Origin: an uncultured Bacteroidales bacterium
GTDB lineage: Bacteria > Bacteroidota > Bacteroidia > Bacteroidales > F082
Length of the DNA stretch: 64,000 nucleotides
Direction of reading: 5' to 3'
NCBI GenBank assembly: GCA_905234275.1
Contig: CAJOHD010000004.1
Span: forward strand, 62,001 to 126,000
In this document: positions 1 through 8,852 of the stretch, piece by piece
Layout: each line of letters opens with the position of its first letter
How positions within the stretch are numbered: the first letter of the stretch is position 1
Made by a program: the position numbers and the translations under genes
Notes under the pieces: generated by a model
Databases searched by the model: none
Seen by the model: the letters and a program-made list of their open reading frames with translations, nothing else
What the model was told of the DNA's origin: nothing

Positions 1-479
1 CGGCACATGATACATTTGTCGATGTCGCGGATGATTGAAGGTGACATATCCTTGCGGTATGTTGACTGCTCGCCATGGAATGGGAGCTCACGGATACCGA
101 GGTTCTGAGCGAGCTTCTGGAGTTCGCACTGACCGTTCTTAGGACATGTCAAGCAGTCTGCCGGGTGGTCTGAAAGGATCAACTCAACCACGGTGCGACG
201 TGCGTTGATGACGCGTGCACTGTGTGTGAGAACTTCCATACCTTCGACGCAGTCTGTTGCGCAAGCTGGAGCAAGGTTACGACGTGGTTTGCCGTTGAAA
301 TCCTTTGTGATCTCGACAACGCAAACACGGCATCCACCTGGTTTGTTCTCAAAGTTCATTCCTGCCAACTCGAAATAGCAGAGGGTAGGAATATGAATAC
401 CGGCCTGACGGGCAGCTTTCAAAATTGTTGTGCCTTCTGCGACCTGAATCTGTTTGTTATCAATTGTTACATTAATCAT
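1..479 (-). CDS. hydA: NAD(P)-linked [FeFe] hydrogenase catalytic subunit, N-terminal part (cut by window edge)
   Basis: This is the 5' part of a gene that runs off the left edge; 159 codons are visible from the ATG at 479. The product would be the H2-evolving or H2-oxidising subunit of a cytoplasmic NAD(P)-linked hydrogenase (HydA/HndD). Visible parts: a plant-type [2Fe-2S] domain (Cys34, Cys50, Cys53, Cys73), then the NuoG-like His-Cys3 motif HPADCLTCPKNGQC (His105, Cys109, Cys112, Cys118), then the first cysteines of a 2x[4Fe-4S] domain (DKCIMC, 156-159). The H-cluster domain lies outside the window, so catalytic identity rests on domain order and on the two hydrogenase genes just upstream (20-bp gap). 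NuoG or a formate dehydrogenase subunit starts the same way, but the HndB/HndC neighbours favour hydrogenase. Confidence 0.85.
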   Translation of the reverse strand, partial: MINVTIDNKQIQVAEGTTILKAARQAGIHIPTLCYFELAGMNFENKPGGCRVCVVEITKDFNGKPRRNLAPACATDCVEGMEVLTHSARVINARRTVVELILSDHPADCLTCPKNGQCELQKLAQNLGIRELPFHGEQSTYRKDMSPSIIRDIDKCIMC

Positions 480-499
480 ATCTTTCTCCTCCTCTATTT

Positions 500-2314
500 T
501 TATTTGACAGAAATAGCATCAAATTTACATCCACTCATACATGCACCGCACTTGATACACTTCGTTGTGTCGATTTCCATTGAAGGAAGCTTGTGACCTT
601 CAGCGATGTAGTTAGTCTTCGAGATAGCTTCTGCAGGGCAGTTCTTGGCGCACTTGCCGCAGCCGATACATTTATCTTTGTCGATGACGTAGTTCATGAG
701 TTTCTTGCAGACACCAGCGCGGCACTTCTTATCGACGACGTGCTCAACGTATTCATCCCAGAAGTTGTCGAGTGTTGACAATACCGGGTTAGGTGATGTC
801 TGACCAAGACCGCACAATGCTGTGTCTTTGATAACAGCTGCGAGGTTGCGGAGTTCCTGGAGGTCGTCCATTGTTCCGTTGCCTTCTGTGATCTTGTTGA
901 GGATTTCGAGCATTCTCTTGTTACCGATACGGCATGGTGAGCATTTACCGCAGCTCTCTTCGCATGTGAACTCGAGGTAGAACTTAGCGATAGCAACCAT
1001 ACATGATGTGTCGTCCATGACAACCATACCGCCTGAACCCATCATTGAGCCAGCAGCCATCAATGAATCGTAGTCGATAGCTGTGTCGAGGTGTTTCTCT
1101 GTCAAGCAGCCGCCTGAAGGACCACCGGTCTGGACAGCTTTGAACTTACGGCCACCCTTGATACCACCACCGATTTCGTAGATGATGTCGCGGAGTGTTG
1201 TTCCCATAGGAACCTCGATAAGACCGACGTTGTTGATCTGACCTGCCAATGCGAACACCTTTGTACCTTTTGATTTCTCTGAACCGATTGATGCGAACCA
1301 GTCAGCGCCCTTTGTGATGATGATCGGGATGTTGGCGAATGTCTCAACGTTGTTAACGTTAGATGGTTTGTTCATATAACCTGAAACAGCCGGGAATGGT
1401 GGTTTCAAAGTAGGTTCACCACGTTTACCTTCCATTGAGTGGATAAGAGCTGTCTCTTCACCGCAGACGAATGCGCCAGCACCGTAGCGGAGCTCGATAT
1501 CGAAGTTGAAGCCGCTGCCGAGGATGTCGTCGCCGAGAAGGCCGTATTCACGAGCCTGAGCGATAGCAACCTGCAAACGGTGGATTGCCAATGGGTATTC
1601 AGCACGGATATAGACGAGACCCTTTGTTGCGCCAATAGCGTATCCGCAGATAGCCATAGCCTCGATGATTGAGTTCGGGTCACCTTCCATGATTGAACGG
1701 TCCATGAACGCGCCCGGGTCGCCTTCGTCAGCGTTGCAGATGACGTATTTCTGGTCGGCCTGGTTCTTTGCGCAGAGACCCCATTTCACACCTGTCGGGA
1801 AGCCCGCGCCACCACGGCCACGGAGACCTGACTTGGTGATCTCGTCGATGACCTGCTGAGGTGTCATCTCGCCGAGAACCTTAGCGATAGCCTCATAACC
1901 ACCGCGTGAGATGTATTCGTCGATGTCTTCTGGGTTGATGAAACCGCAGTTACGCAAAGCGATACGGAGCTGTTTCTTGTAGAAACCCATGTGCTTTGAG
2001 TCGGCGACATGCTGTTTATTTTCCGGATCGAGGTAGAGAAGGTCAGTGACCTTACGACCTTTGATGATGTGCTCGTTGATGATTTTCTCGACATCTTCAG
2101 GTTTGACCTGAGTATAGAATGTGTTGTCAGGAAGCATCTTTACGATAGGGCCCTTCTCGCAGAAGCCGAAGCAGCCTGTTCTGATGACCTGAACTTCATC
2201 TTGCAAACCTTTTTCCTTCAATAATTTTTCAAAGGTTGAGATGATCTCATCACTTGCAGATGCCTTACATCCGGTACCACCGCAGCAAAGCACGTGCGTT
2301 TTGATTTTTGTCAT
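500..2314 (-). CDS. hydB: NAD(P)-linked [FeFe] hydrogenase, NuoF-like flavoprotein subunit
   Basis: This 604-residue subunit takes electrons from or to NAD(P)H through FMN and iron-sulfur clusters. Domains in order: a thioredoxin-like [2Fe-2S] domain (CCGGTGC at 10-16, TGCFGFC at 46-52); the NuoF FMN/NAD region with GRGGAGFPTG at 166-175 and CNADEGDPG at 193-201; a [4Fe-4S] site with Cys454, Cys457, Cys460 and Cys500; and a C-terminal double ferredoxin with CIGCGKCAKNC (548-558) and CIKCGACMSGC (585-595). The extra ends make it longer than NuoF (about 440 residues) and match HndC/HydB. It lies between the HndB-like gene and hydA. Whether the complex bifurcates electrons with ferredoxin cannot be told from sequence alone. 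Confidence 0.93.
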   Translation of the reverse strand: MTKIKTHVLCCGGTGCKASASDEIISTFEKLLKEKGLQDEVQVIRTGCFGFCEKGPIVKMLPDNTFYTQVKPEDVEKIINEHIIKGRKVTDLLYLDPENKQHVADSKHMGFYKKQLRIALRNCGFINPEDIDEYISRGGYEAIAKVLGEMTPQQVIDEITKSGLRGRGGAGFPTGVKWGLCAKNQADQKYVICNADEGDPGAFMDRSIMEGDPNSIIEAMAICGYAIGATKGLVYIRAEYPLAIHRLQVAIAQAREYGLLGDDILGSGFNFDIELRYGAGAFVCGEETALIHSMEGKRGEPTLKPPFPAVSGYMNKPSNVNNVETFANIPIIITKGADWFASIGSEKSKGTKVFALAGQINNVGLIEVPMGTTLRDIIYEIGGGIKGGRKFKAVQTGGPSGGCLTEKHLDTAIDYDSLMAAGSMMGSGGMVVMDDTSCMVAIAKFYLEFTCEESCGKCSPCRIGNKRMLEILNKITEGNGTMDDLQELRNLAAVIKDTALCGLGQTSPNPVLSTLDNFWDEYVEHVVDKKCRAGVCKKLMNYVIDKDKCIGCGKCAKNCPAEAISKTNYIAEGHKLPSMEIDTTKCIKCGACMSGCKFDAISVK

Positions 2315-2342
2315 ATAAAGTCCTCCAATTTAGAATGAATGA

Positions 2343-2732
2343 TTAGATTTTCTCATAGTTCACCGGGATGATACCCTCGACGAGCTCGTTGTTCATCACA
2401 TACTTCTCGAGGATTTCGTCAGCGCGTTTGTTGTCGACGTGACCGAAAACGATCGGGTCTTTGCCCGGAACTTTCACCTCGATGGTAGGTTCTGCGTGGC
2501 AGTAGCCCATGCAGCCTGTCTGTGTGAAGACGATACCGAGTTTCAACTCGTCGGCTTTCTCCATCATGTGTTCCATCACCTGTTTTGCACCGGCGGCGAT
2601 ACCGCAAGTTGCCATAGCAACTTTAATCTGAACCATAGCGTCAGGGTTGTTGCTCTTTTCACGAAGGTCGAGATTTGACTGTAATTTCTCTCTCATTGCC
2701 TTCAATTCTGCCAATGATTTTACTTTTGCCAT
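2343..2732 (-). CDS. hndB: HndB-like (2Fe-2S) ferredoxin-fold hydrogenase subunit
   Basis: This 129-residue protein has a thioredoxin-like ferredoxin fold of the HndB type. It shows ATCGIAAGAK around Cys43 and TGCMGYCHAEP with Cys74 and Cys78, followed by a VKVPGKDPI segment typical of HndB. Only three cysteines lie in the cluster region, so a classical four-Cys [2Fe-2S] site is not obvious. It is the first gene of the minus-strand hydrogenase operon, 28 bp before the NuoF-like gene. In hndABCD-type operons a NuoE-like subunit normally comes first; none is present here, since the upstream region is a promoter and then an unrelated gene. An electron-transfer or assembly role is inferred. Confidence 0.85.
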   Translation of the reverse strand: MAKVKSLAELKAMREKLQSNLDLREKSNNPDAMVQIKVAMATCGIAAGAKQVMEHMMEKADELKLGIVFTQTGCMGYCHAEPTIEVKVPGKDPIVFGHVDNKRADEILEKYVMNNELVEGIIPVNYEKI

Positions 2733-2804
2733 ATTTCGTAAAATTATGTTAATGAATGATTTATGAATATATCTTCAATATTTCCTACCGATTTTATCGT
2801 TTGG

Positions 2805-2835
2805 CAAAGATACGAATCTTTTTCATATAAAAAAA
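2805..2835 (-). promoter_or_regulatory. Bacteroidota-type promoter of the hydrogenase operon
   Basis: The minus strand carries TATCTTTG (2805-2812), a match to the -7 consensus TAnnTTTG, with TTTT nineteen bases upstream in place of TTTG. Transcription would start near 2799, leaving a leader of about 65 nt before the HndB-like ATG at 2732. Confidence 0.7.
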
Positions 2836-2860
2836 TAATTAATAAAATTTATCAAACAAA

Positions 2861-2890
2861 AAAAAATGAGCCCGGCAAAACACCGGGCCC
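2861..2890 (-). terminator. Intrinsic terminator after the first tail-protein gene
   Basis: On the minus strand a GC-rich hairpin (GCCCGG, 7-nt loop, CCGGGC; 2870-2888) is followed by a run of T. It ends the transcript carrying the cargo gene and the 81-residue protein and separates it from the hydrogenase promoter about 50 bp downstream. Confidence 0.85.
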
Positions 2891-2917
2891 ATCGCCTTAA
2901 AGTCTTGACTATTAAGC

Positions 2918-3163
2918 CTATTCCTTCTTCCTCAAAGCGTATGCTGCGCCAAGAGCGCCAAGGATGACCAACCCGCTGCCGAGAGGAGCGCCAGTGACGT
3001 CTTCTGTGAGACCGTGCTCATTAGGAAGAGAGATAAGCGTGATGTCACGCATCAAGTCACTCTGTGCCCAATCGTTGAAGAAAGCGTCTGTAAGACCAAT
3101 CTGAGCATTTGCTCCGAAGCCCAACGTCAATACCAATGCTATTGCTAAAAATATCTTTTTCAT
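2918..3163 (-). CDS. Short exported protein with PLGSGL...YALRKK C-terminal tail (copy 1)
   Basis: This 81-residue protein has three parts: a signal peptide (about residues 1-20, ending GANAQ), a short mature segment with DAFF and MRD, and a C-terminal tail of APLGSGL, a hydrophobic Gly/Ala stretch and YALRKKE. The tail (motif, hydrophobic segment, basic end) resembles C-terminal sorting signals of the PEP-CTERM/PID-CTERM kind, but no sorting enzyme is visible here. Two more proteins with the same plan lie at 17306 and 44924. The gene follows the type IX cargo gene by 20 bp, before a strong terminator, so the two are probably co-transcribed. The function is unknown; membrane or surface attachment is inferred from the ends. 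Confidence 0.75.
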   Translation of the reverse strand: MKKIFLAIALVLTLGFGANAQIGLTDAFFNDWAQSDLMRDITLISLPNEHGLTEDVTGAPLGSGLVILGALGAAYALRKKE

Positions 3164-3183
3164 TTTATTTCCCCTTTCATAAT

Positions 3184-6100
3184 TTAACGAATAACAATTT
3201 TCTGAATCTTCTCATTCAACTTGAATATATAAACACCGCATTGAGACGGTTTTTCAACCGTCTGTACACCGGTTACACGACGGGTTGAGATCATTCGTCC
3301 CATCATGTCGAACACCTGCAGCTCGCCCTCGCCGCTGACGATGATTTCATCACCGCTTTGATATGCGAAAACATCGCTCACTGTGCTTGCTGATGAGCCA
3401 TAACACAACACGAAACGGTCTTTTCTGTCGGCCGGCGAACCGATGAAAGTGTAGTATCCTTCGCTAAGCATGTCAACATCGTCGCCGGTAATCTTGTCGA
3501 GAAGATGCAGATATCTCACATCAGTGTTTTCAACGTCAACGCTGAAACTGAACTCTCCAATATGTTTCGATTCGAAACCGACCTGCATGTTGCCAGATTC
3601 AAAGCCATGAACCACGGCATAATCCGCATCTTCTTGTGCGACATATATCTTTGCACTATTGTCGTTCAACGAGTATTTTGGCAACGTGCCGCTTTCACCT
3701 AAACGTACAATGACACGGTCGATGACATCACTCTCGCCACGACTCAGGTTGAGTACGATCTGCTCATCTGCCTGAGAATTTCTTGTATTTGGAACAAATG
3801 TGACGATTTCTCCATCGTTTTCGGCGTACACCATAATGCCTTCCATTGCTGCTACGTTATGTCCCGTTGCTGCGATGAGGCCGGAACCGTCGTTATTCAT
3901 CACGTAGAAGTCTTTTGCCACTGTAGCAGCTTGTGCAAACGGGTTACCGATGAGGTTCCAGCCTGCCAGCGACGAGCCTGCCGCCTTGCTCAACGTCACC
4001 TTACCGTCGCCCGAATATGTTGTGCCGATAAATGTCAGCGTAGTATTAGAGTTGTTGGCATAAAGATAACCTTTTCCAGGCTCCAATCCGAAATGATAAT
4101 GGCTTGAACCTTCTTTCTTCCAGTTTTCCCATTGATTATCAGCACTTTGGTTAAAACGATACAAATCGAAATCGCCTATTGTCATGTTAATAACATCATT
4201 TGCCAGTATTGTCTCAGCCAAAGGCGATGCAATCAGGCGCCATCCATCTGCATTGGTGGTGTAACCTTGAACCACATTCGGGTATGATGTGCAGTAAACG
4301 CCCACATTGTCGACATACCACATACGGCCGCTGGTGCCGACACCTGCAAATTTGAATGCGATATAGACATCCTGACCATTGTAAGCCGAAAGATTGATGT
4401 TTACATTTGTCTTAGTTGTCGGGAATTCAGAGGCTGTCCAAAGTGTGTTGGTGAAATTTATTGCCGCGCAACCTGTTGTTGACAAAACGACAGAGCTTTC
4501 TTCGCCCGAGCCGCTTGATGAGAATGCCATGTCGAAACTAAGTGTGGCATTGCCATTGATATGCATGTGCGGCAGAATCAGGTAAGTGTCACCGCTTGGC
4601 CAATAGCTGAATGCGGTTCCTGTCGGGTCGATAGGGTCATTGACATTGGTGCTGTGCTGCCAGCCTGTATAGTTGTTCACCCTGATCCAGTCCCAGCACG
4701 CTGGTGGGAATGCATCTCCGCTGAAGCCTTCAAACAATGCGTTTTCGTCGTCGATAGGCCACACTCCGCAGTCTGTTGTGAAGCTTATCGGATTGCACCA
4801 TTCGCTCTGGTCGTCTGCATCGCAATAAGCCTGAACCCTCACGTCGTATGTCGCACCACGTTTGAGACCCGTCAAAACGTATGGGTTTTCGTTATCAGGC
4901 AGTGATGTCACGTGAATCGGATTACCCCATTCGCTTTCCGAAGTCTTTTTATATTGGATGTTCCATTCGGATTCGTCTTTGCCGGCGTTCCATGTCAATG
5001 AGGCTGAGTTGTAACTTGTTTCTTTTACATTCAATGCAGTAGGGACCCAGCATGTAGGGATGACTTCGACCGACACATCATCAATATTGAAATACAGATA
5101 ACTGTTTCCTGTTGAGGAACCGCAACGGATGGCGATATTTCTGCCAGTTCCAGTATAATTTAACAACGGGACTGTAAATTCAGCGTATGTTGTCGAAACG
5201 CCTTCAACAGCGGCCATTTCCACAAAATTATCGCCTTCCATGATACCGACATAAAGTGTGTTGTTTGACGACCCCGCTTTCGCCCAGAATCTTATTTGAA
5301 GGTCGCTCATCTGATAGCTGTCGTCGATTGCAGGCATGATAATGGTTTGGGTTGCCGAATTTGGAGTTCTGTACATACGTAAGCTCTTTGTGCCGCCATG
5401 CGCATCAGAGCTATAGTCATAAACGTATGGATAATAGGTGTATGGCGAATAGTTGCCATATTGCATCTCGACGCGGTCCCAGCACTTAGGCACTGGATAG
5501 CTGGCGAAATGTCCAGTTGTCTCCACAGCACCCTCAAAGTCGCAGGTGTAAGGCAGCATCAATTCGGAACATGCCGTAGTGATGGTCTTGTCCGATGACT
5601 GGTTTGCCAGGCTCCATTTGCTGTAGTCGTCGCCACCGCACCAGGCGCGCACATTCACATGATATGATGTGGCTGGTTCCAAACCCTGCAATGTGTAAGT
5701 GTTTTCCGGATGGTTTTCAACTAAAACATAGTTATAATCAGTGTCGTTTGTCTTTTTATAGCGGAACTGCCAAGCATCCTGGTCATCAGCGCCTTTTGTC
5801 CAGCTGAGGTTCACCGATGTTGAGGTTACCGACTCGTCTGTCAAATAGGAAGGTGCCAAACATGTTGCCAAAGTGGTGAATGTCACCCTGTTACTCCATG
5901 AACTCACTCCGTCTTCAGTGCCGCAATTGGCTTGGATATAGATGTAATATTTTGTCTCAGGAGTGAGGTTTTCCAAGGTGTAGGTGTATTCGCTCACGTT
6001 TTCAAGCTGAACACGGGTAACATCTGTCAAAGTATAGTCTGACGGGTCGAAATCGCTTGTCGGTCTATAGGCGATTTCAAAAGCGTCGGCGGTGCTTCCT

Positions 6101-7887
6101 GTCCATGAGACGCTGCCAGTATATGCAGTGTTTGAGTTTGTGACATAGCTCAAGGTCGGTTTTGGGCAAGTGGCAAGTGTAGTGAAGTTTGCAACATCGC
6201 TCCATGAACTTTCTTCATTGCCGAAAATAGATTTCACGCGAGCGTAATGCTGTGTTTCTGGTGTAAGACCCGACAATGCTATTGATGCCGTACCACTTAC
6301 ATTGACCTCGATATTCTCAGTAAACGTGCTGTTTGTGGCATATTGAAGCACCCAGTTGGTGGCGGTGCCGTTTTCAGTCCATGTGAGTGTAGCTGTACGA
6401 CCAGCGACATTACTCGCTGTCAAACCTGTAGGTCTAGGGCAAGTCATGTAGCTGATGTTTATATTGTCTATCGCCGCTGGCGGTTGGTTACCTGAGCCAG
6501 AATCATTGCGCCAGACAAAAACCATGGTATAAGTTCCCGAAACGGTAATCTCTGATACCTGAGGCTGCCAGTCCGCACTCAAATCAAGTTGATGACCGCC
6601 GTCCAAAGCAATCCAAGTGGATGGAGTAGCGCTATAAGTAAGTCCTGACGGAAGCGTGCCAGCTGTAAATTCAACATCTCCTGGTACCAAAACAGCACGG
6701 AGATAATCGTAATGGTTGGTTCCCGTACTGTTGCTTTCGCCATCGGCTTTCCAGTCGAATGTGACGGCATAAGTTCCATCAGCAAAATTCAACAGTTTTG
6801 AGGCAAAAACCACTGTAGTACTATTTAATGTGTAAGCATTGCTTACACCATTGTCATTGGAAATATACATTGCTTTTTCACCGCCGTTGTTGGTGGCGCT
6901 GTCCCAGCACCATTGGTTGGTTAGAGTGCCATTGGTGAACGCCCAGTCGTTGGCTGTCTCAAAGTCCTGTACGTAAGGATGGCTTTGGTCAACAGTCAAA
7001 GCCTCTCGAGTGGTGGTGAAGACTTTCTTTACCCATTTGCTCTTGTCATCAACGCTGCAGACGGCACGGACATAGGCATAATAAGTTGTCTGGGCTGTAA
7101 GCTCGCTCAATGCCTTGGAACATTCTGTGACCTGATATGTAGGAGTTGTATTTTCGTCTGGATTCACATTTGATGTTGTTAAGTAAACGTCCCAATTACT
7201 CTGGCCTTCACCACCTGCTTCCCAATTCAAAGTGGCTGTATGTGCCGAAATGCCGACTGCATTGAAATTCTTAGGTTTTACGCAACCTGTTGAGGCTGAT
7301 TCGTAAGTGAATTCTGCCTTAGGAAGAAATTGTTCAGCTTTCCACGGGTGACTCACAGGAGGTGTGATATAATAGTCGTAACCACACGAAGCATATCCAG
7401 GATCCACTCCATAATAATTAACAGATGGGAGCGATGTCAAGCCCCACACATTGAAACACAGGTTGCCTCCGTTGTATTCGTATGGCTCATCAAAAGTAAT
7501 CACCAACTTGCCACTTGCAACAGAAAGCGTAGTGCCTTCGTAGACCTTTGTCGCAGAGCTTTGATTATATTGCCATGCTGACGTGTTTTCTGTTGTTGCG
7601 GATACTTCCTCAACATAAACTGTGACTTTGTTGGAGTATGAAGCGCTTGTAGTCGAAGCGAAGAATTTTACGGATGTGATTGATCCGCCTTCCATATCCC
7701 CCAACAAATCTGCAGGATAAATGAATTCACTTTGCGAGCCACTGCCCGATTTAATAGGAGCTATCGCACTTGTCGTTTCTCCATCGCACACAGTGTGTGT
7801 TTCCTGTGCCCTAATCTGCCATGGCATAAATATCGCCAACAGCAGGATCAACAAATGAGTTTTTTTGATAAATTTTTTAAAATACAT
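3184..7887 (-). CDS. Large secreted fibronectin-III protein with type IX secretion C-terminal domain
   Basis: This 1567-residue protein has a signal peptide (about 1-27, ending IRAQE). Fibronectin type III-like repeats begin near residues 199, 482, 572, 677 and 945, each starting C-x-x-P and carrying a TLNWEA/TLTWTE-type strand. Jelly-roll regions of the 'choice-of-anchor J'/MAM kind lie near 305-480, 772-940 and 1037-1200 (ALFEGFSGDAFPPACWDW). A GWNLIGNPFAQ region follows near 1290. The last 70 residues look like a type A Por sorting domain (ELQVFDMMGRMI, GVYIFKLN, ending KIVIR). It should cross the outer membrane through the PorU/PorV machinery encoded at 17811-22504. No catalytic motif was recognised, so adhesion or ligand binding is the inferred role. 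The gene lies 156 bp downstream of a cobalamin riboswitch and 20 bp before the 81-residue tail protein. Confidence 0.85.
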   Translation of the reverse strand: MYFKKFIKKTHLLILLLAIFMPWQIRAQETHTVCDGETTSAIAPIKSGSGSQSEFIYPADLLGDMEGGSITSVKFFASTTSASYSNKVTVYVEEVSATTENTSAWQYNQSSATKVYEGTTLSVASGKLVITFDEPYEYNGGNLCFNVWGLTSLPSVNYYGVDPGYASCGYDYYITPPVSHPWKAEQFLPKAEFTYESASTGCVKPKNFNAVGISAHTATLNWEAGGEGQSNWDVYLTTSNVNPDENTTPTYQVTECSKALSELTAQTTYYAYVRAVCSVDDKSKWVKKVFTTTREALTVDQSHPYVQDFETANDWAFTNGTLTNQWCWDSATNNGGEKAMYISNDNGVSNAYTLNSTTVVFASKLLNFADGTYAVTFDWKADGESNSTGTNHYDYLRAVLVPGDVEFTAGTLPSGLTYSATPSTWIALDGGHQLDLSADWQPQVSEITVSGTYTMVFVWRNDSGSGNQPPAAIDNINISYMTCPRPTGLTASNVAGRTATLTWTENGTATNWVLQYATNSTFTENIEVNVSGTASIALSGLTPETQHYARVKSIFGNEESSWSDVANFTTLATCPKPTLSYVTNSNTAYTGSVSWTGSTADAFEIAYRPTSDFDPSDYTLTDVTRVQLENVSEYTYTLENLTPETKYYIYIQANCGTEDGVSSWSNRVTFTTLATCLAPSYLTDESVTSTSVNLSWTKGADDQDAWQFRYKKTNDTDYNYVLVENHPENTYTLQGLEPATSYHVNVRAWCGGDDYSKWSLANQSSDKTITTACSELMLPYTCDFEGAVETTGHFASYPVPKCWDRVEMQYGNYSPYTYYPYVYDYSSDAHGGTKSLRMYRTPNSATQTIIMPAIDDSYQMSDLQIRFWAKAGSSNNTLYVGIMEGDNFVEMAAVEGVSTTYAEFTVPLLNYTGTGRNIAIRCGSSTGNSYLYFNIDDVSVEVIPTCWVPTALNVKETSYNSASLTWNAGKDESEWNIQYKKTSESEWGNPIHVTSLPDNENPYVLTGLKRGATYDVRVQAYCDADDQSEWCNPISFTTDCGVWPIDDENALFEGFSGDAFPPACWDWIRVNNYTGWQHSTNVNDPIDPTGTAFSYWPSGDTYLILPHMHINGNATLSFDMAFSSSGSGEESSVVLSTTGCAAINFTNTLWTASEFPTTKTNVNINLSAYNGQDVYIAFKFAGVGTSGRMWYVDNVGVYCTSYPNVVQGYTTNADGWRLIASPLAETILANDVINMTIGDFDLYRFNQSADNQWENWKKEGSSHYHFGLEPGKGYLYANNSNTTLTFIGTTYSGDGKVTLSKAAGSSLAGWNLIGNPFAQAATVAKDFYVMNNDGSGLIAATGHNVAAMEGIMVYAENDGEIVTFVPNTRNSQADEQIVLNLSRGESDVIDRVIVRLGESGTLPKYSLNDNSAKIYVAQEDADYAVVHGFESGNMQVGFESKHIGEFSFSVDVENTDVRYLHLLDKITGDDVDMLSEGYYTFIGSPADRKDRFVLCYGSSASTVSDVFAYQSGDEIIVSGEGELQVFDMMGRMISTRRVTGVQTVEKPSQCGVYIFKLNEKIQKIVIR

Positions 7888-7960
7888 AATACAAAAGTTT
7901 TTAAGATTTGATAATAATTTTCATCACCTTAAAACTTCTGGAAAAAATGTGGGAAAGCCT

Positions 7961-7986
7961 AAAAAAACAAGACTACGCCCTTGTTT
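7961..7986 (-). terminator. Terminator hairpin of the cobalamin riboswitch expression platform
   Basis: On the minus strand AAACAAG (7986-7980) pairs with CTTGTTT (7971-7965) across an 8-nt loop and is followed by T residues. It lies between the aptamer and the cargo-gene ATG. GCCCC/GGGC pairing just upstream overlaps it and could be a competing fold. This suggests control by transcription termination when cobalamin is bound. Confidence 0.6.
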
Positions 7987-8043
7987 GGGGCATACCTTAT
8001 AAGAAATAGAATCCCAGCTCCAATTCCCGGAAGCTTCGTTTCG

Positions 8044-8209
8044 CGATTTGAGGCAGGTCTTCTGACTGAGGCCTCGCTTTGCCGCCTTCCCGTCCGACGA
8101 GCGTCGCGACAGTGGCACAGTGGCAGGCGATTGGCCATCACAGCAGCGGGAACTGTCCGGGATTCACACCCGATTCCCTATTGAGTCCGTCTAAGGACAC
8201 CACAAATCG
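8044..8209 (-). ncRNA. Cobalamin (B12) riboswitch
   Basis: Read on the minus strand, the region holds the classical conserved blocks in order: GGTGTCC (8201-8195), AATAGGGAAT, GGTGTGAATCC, GGACAGTTCCCGCTGCTGTG, GGGAAGGCGGC, and the B12 box AGTCAGAAGACCTGCC ending near 8053. The outer stem P1 pairs CGATTTG (8209-8203) with CAAATCG (8050-8044) perfectly. A promoter sits immediately upstream, so the transcript starts almost at P1. The next gene on this strand is the 1567-residue type IX cargo protein rather than a btuB-type transporter or a B12 biosynthesis gene. Confidence 0.95.
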
Positions 8210-8213
8210 GCTG

Positions 8214-8243
8214 CAAAATTACAGTTTTTTCTATTCAGTCAAA
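8214..8243 (-). promoter_or_regulatory. Promoter of the cobalamin-riboswitch transcript
   Basis: The minus strand has TTTG (8243-8240), an 18-bp spacer and TAATTTTG (8221-8214), a near-perfect Bacteroidota promoter. The predicted start near 8208 coincides with the first base pairs of riboswitch stem P1. Confidence 0.8.
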
Positions 8244-8261
8244 CAAAATAAACAAGAATTT

Positions 8262-8852
8262 TTATTCGCCGTTTTCGGCAGGTTTCATTGAGTATTCGCA
8301 GCCGCAATACCTTTGATTATAAAAGTTATATTCCTTGATAATTTGAATCCTTCGCTCGCTCAGTCCGCCTTTTCTCCAGTTCTGAGCCCAAAACGTCACA
8401 TCGGGGTAATGTGAGGCTGCAAAAGCACCCGCTTCTTCTATCTGTTCGAGGCTCTTCCAACGGCTCGATGCAAGGGTCGTGGTCATCACCTTAAAACCAT
8501 GCTCGTGAGCATATTTCGCAGTACGCAACAGCCTGTATTTGAAGCATTTGAGGCAACGCCCTCCCCTCTCAGGCTCGTCTTCCAGTCCTGTCATCTCCAA
8601 ACGCCATTTTTCGTGGTCGTAGTCGTCGTCGATGATGTCCAGGCCGAGTGATGTGGCATAGCGCGTGCATTCGTTCTTCCTGATCTCATATTCTTCCAAA
8701 GGGAAGATGTTCGGATTGCTATAATATATAGTAGGTGTAATGCCGTGCTGCATCATGCACTCGATAATCGCAGACGAGCACGGCGCACAGCAGGTGTGAA
8801 GGAGCACCTTGGTCTCCCCTCCCGGAACCGATATCTCGAATGTCTTTTTCAC
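8262..8852 (-). CDS. queH: Epoxyqueuosine reductase QueH
   Basis: This 196-residue protein of the QueH (DUF208) family carries out the last step of queuosine synthesis, reducing epoxyqueuosine to queuosine in tRNA. The family signature HTCCAPCSS lies at 19-27 with paired Cys21-Cys22. A second cysteine pair (GGRCLKCFKYRL) and a late YCGCEYS provide the other conserved cysteines expected to bind iron-sulfur and iron. YYSNPNIFPLEEY is also typical. The length is normal for the family. The start overlaps the end of the transporter gene by 4 nt (ATGA), so the two form an operon. No other queuosine gene is in the window. Confidence 0.93.
   Translation of the reverse strand: MKKTFEISVPGGETKVLLHTCCAPCSSAIIECMMQHGITPTIYYSNPNIFPLEEYEIRKNECTRYATSLGLDIIDDDYDHEKWRLEMTGLEDEPERGGRCLKCFKYRLLRTAKYAHEHGFKVMTTTLASSRWKSLEQIEEAGAFAASHYPDVTFWAQNWRKGGLSERRIQIIKEYNFYNQRYCGCEYSMKPAENGE

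Noticed and set aside
7924..8184. Several short frames on both strands between the cargo gene and queH
   Set aside because: They overlap the cobalamin riboswitch aptamer and its terminator; the conserved RNA explains the sequence.
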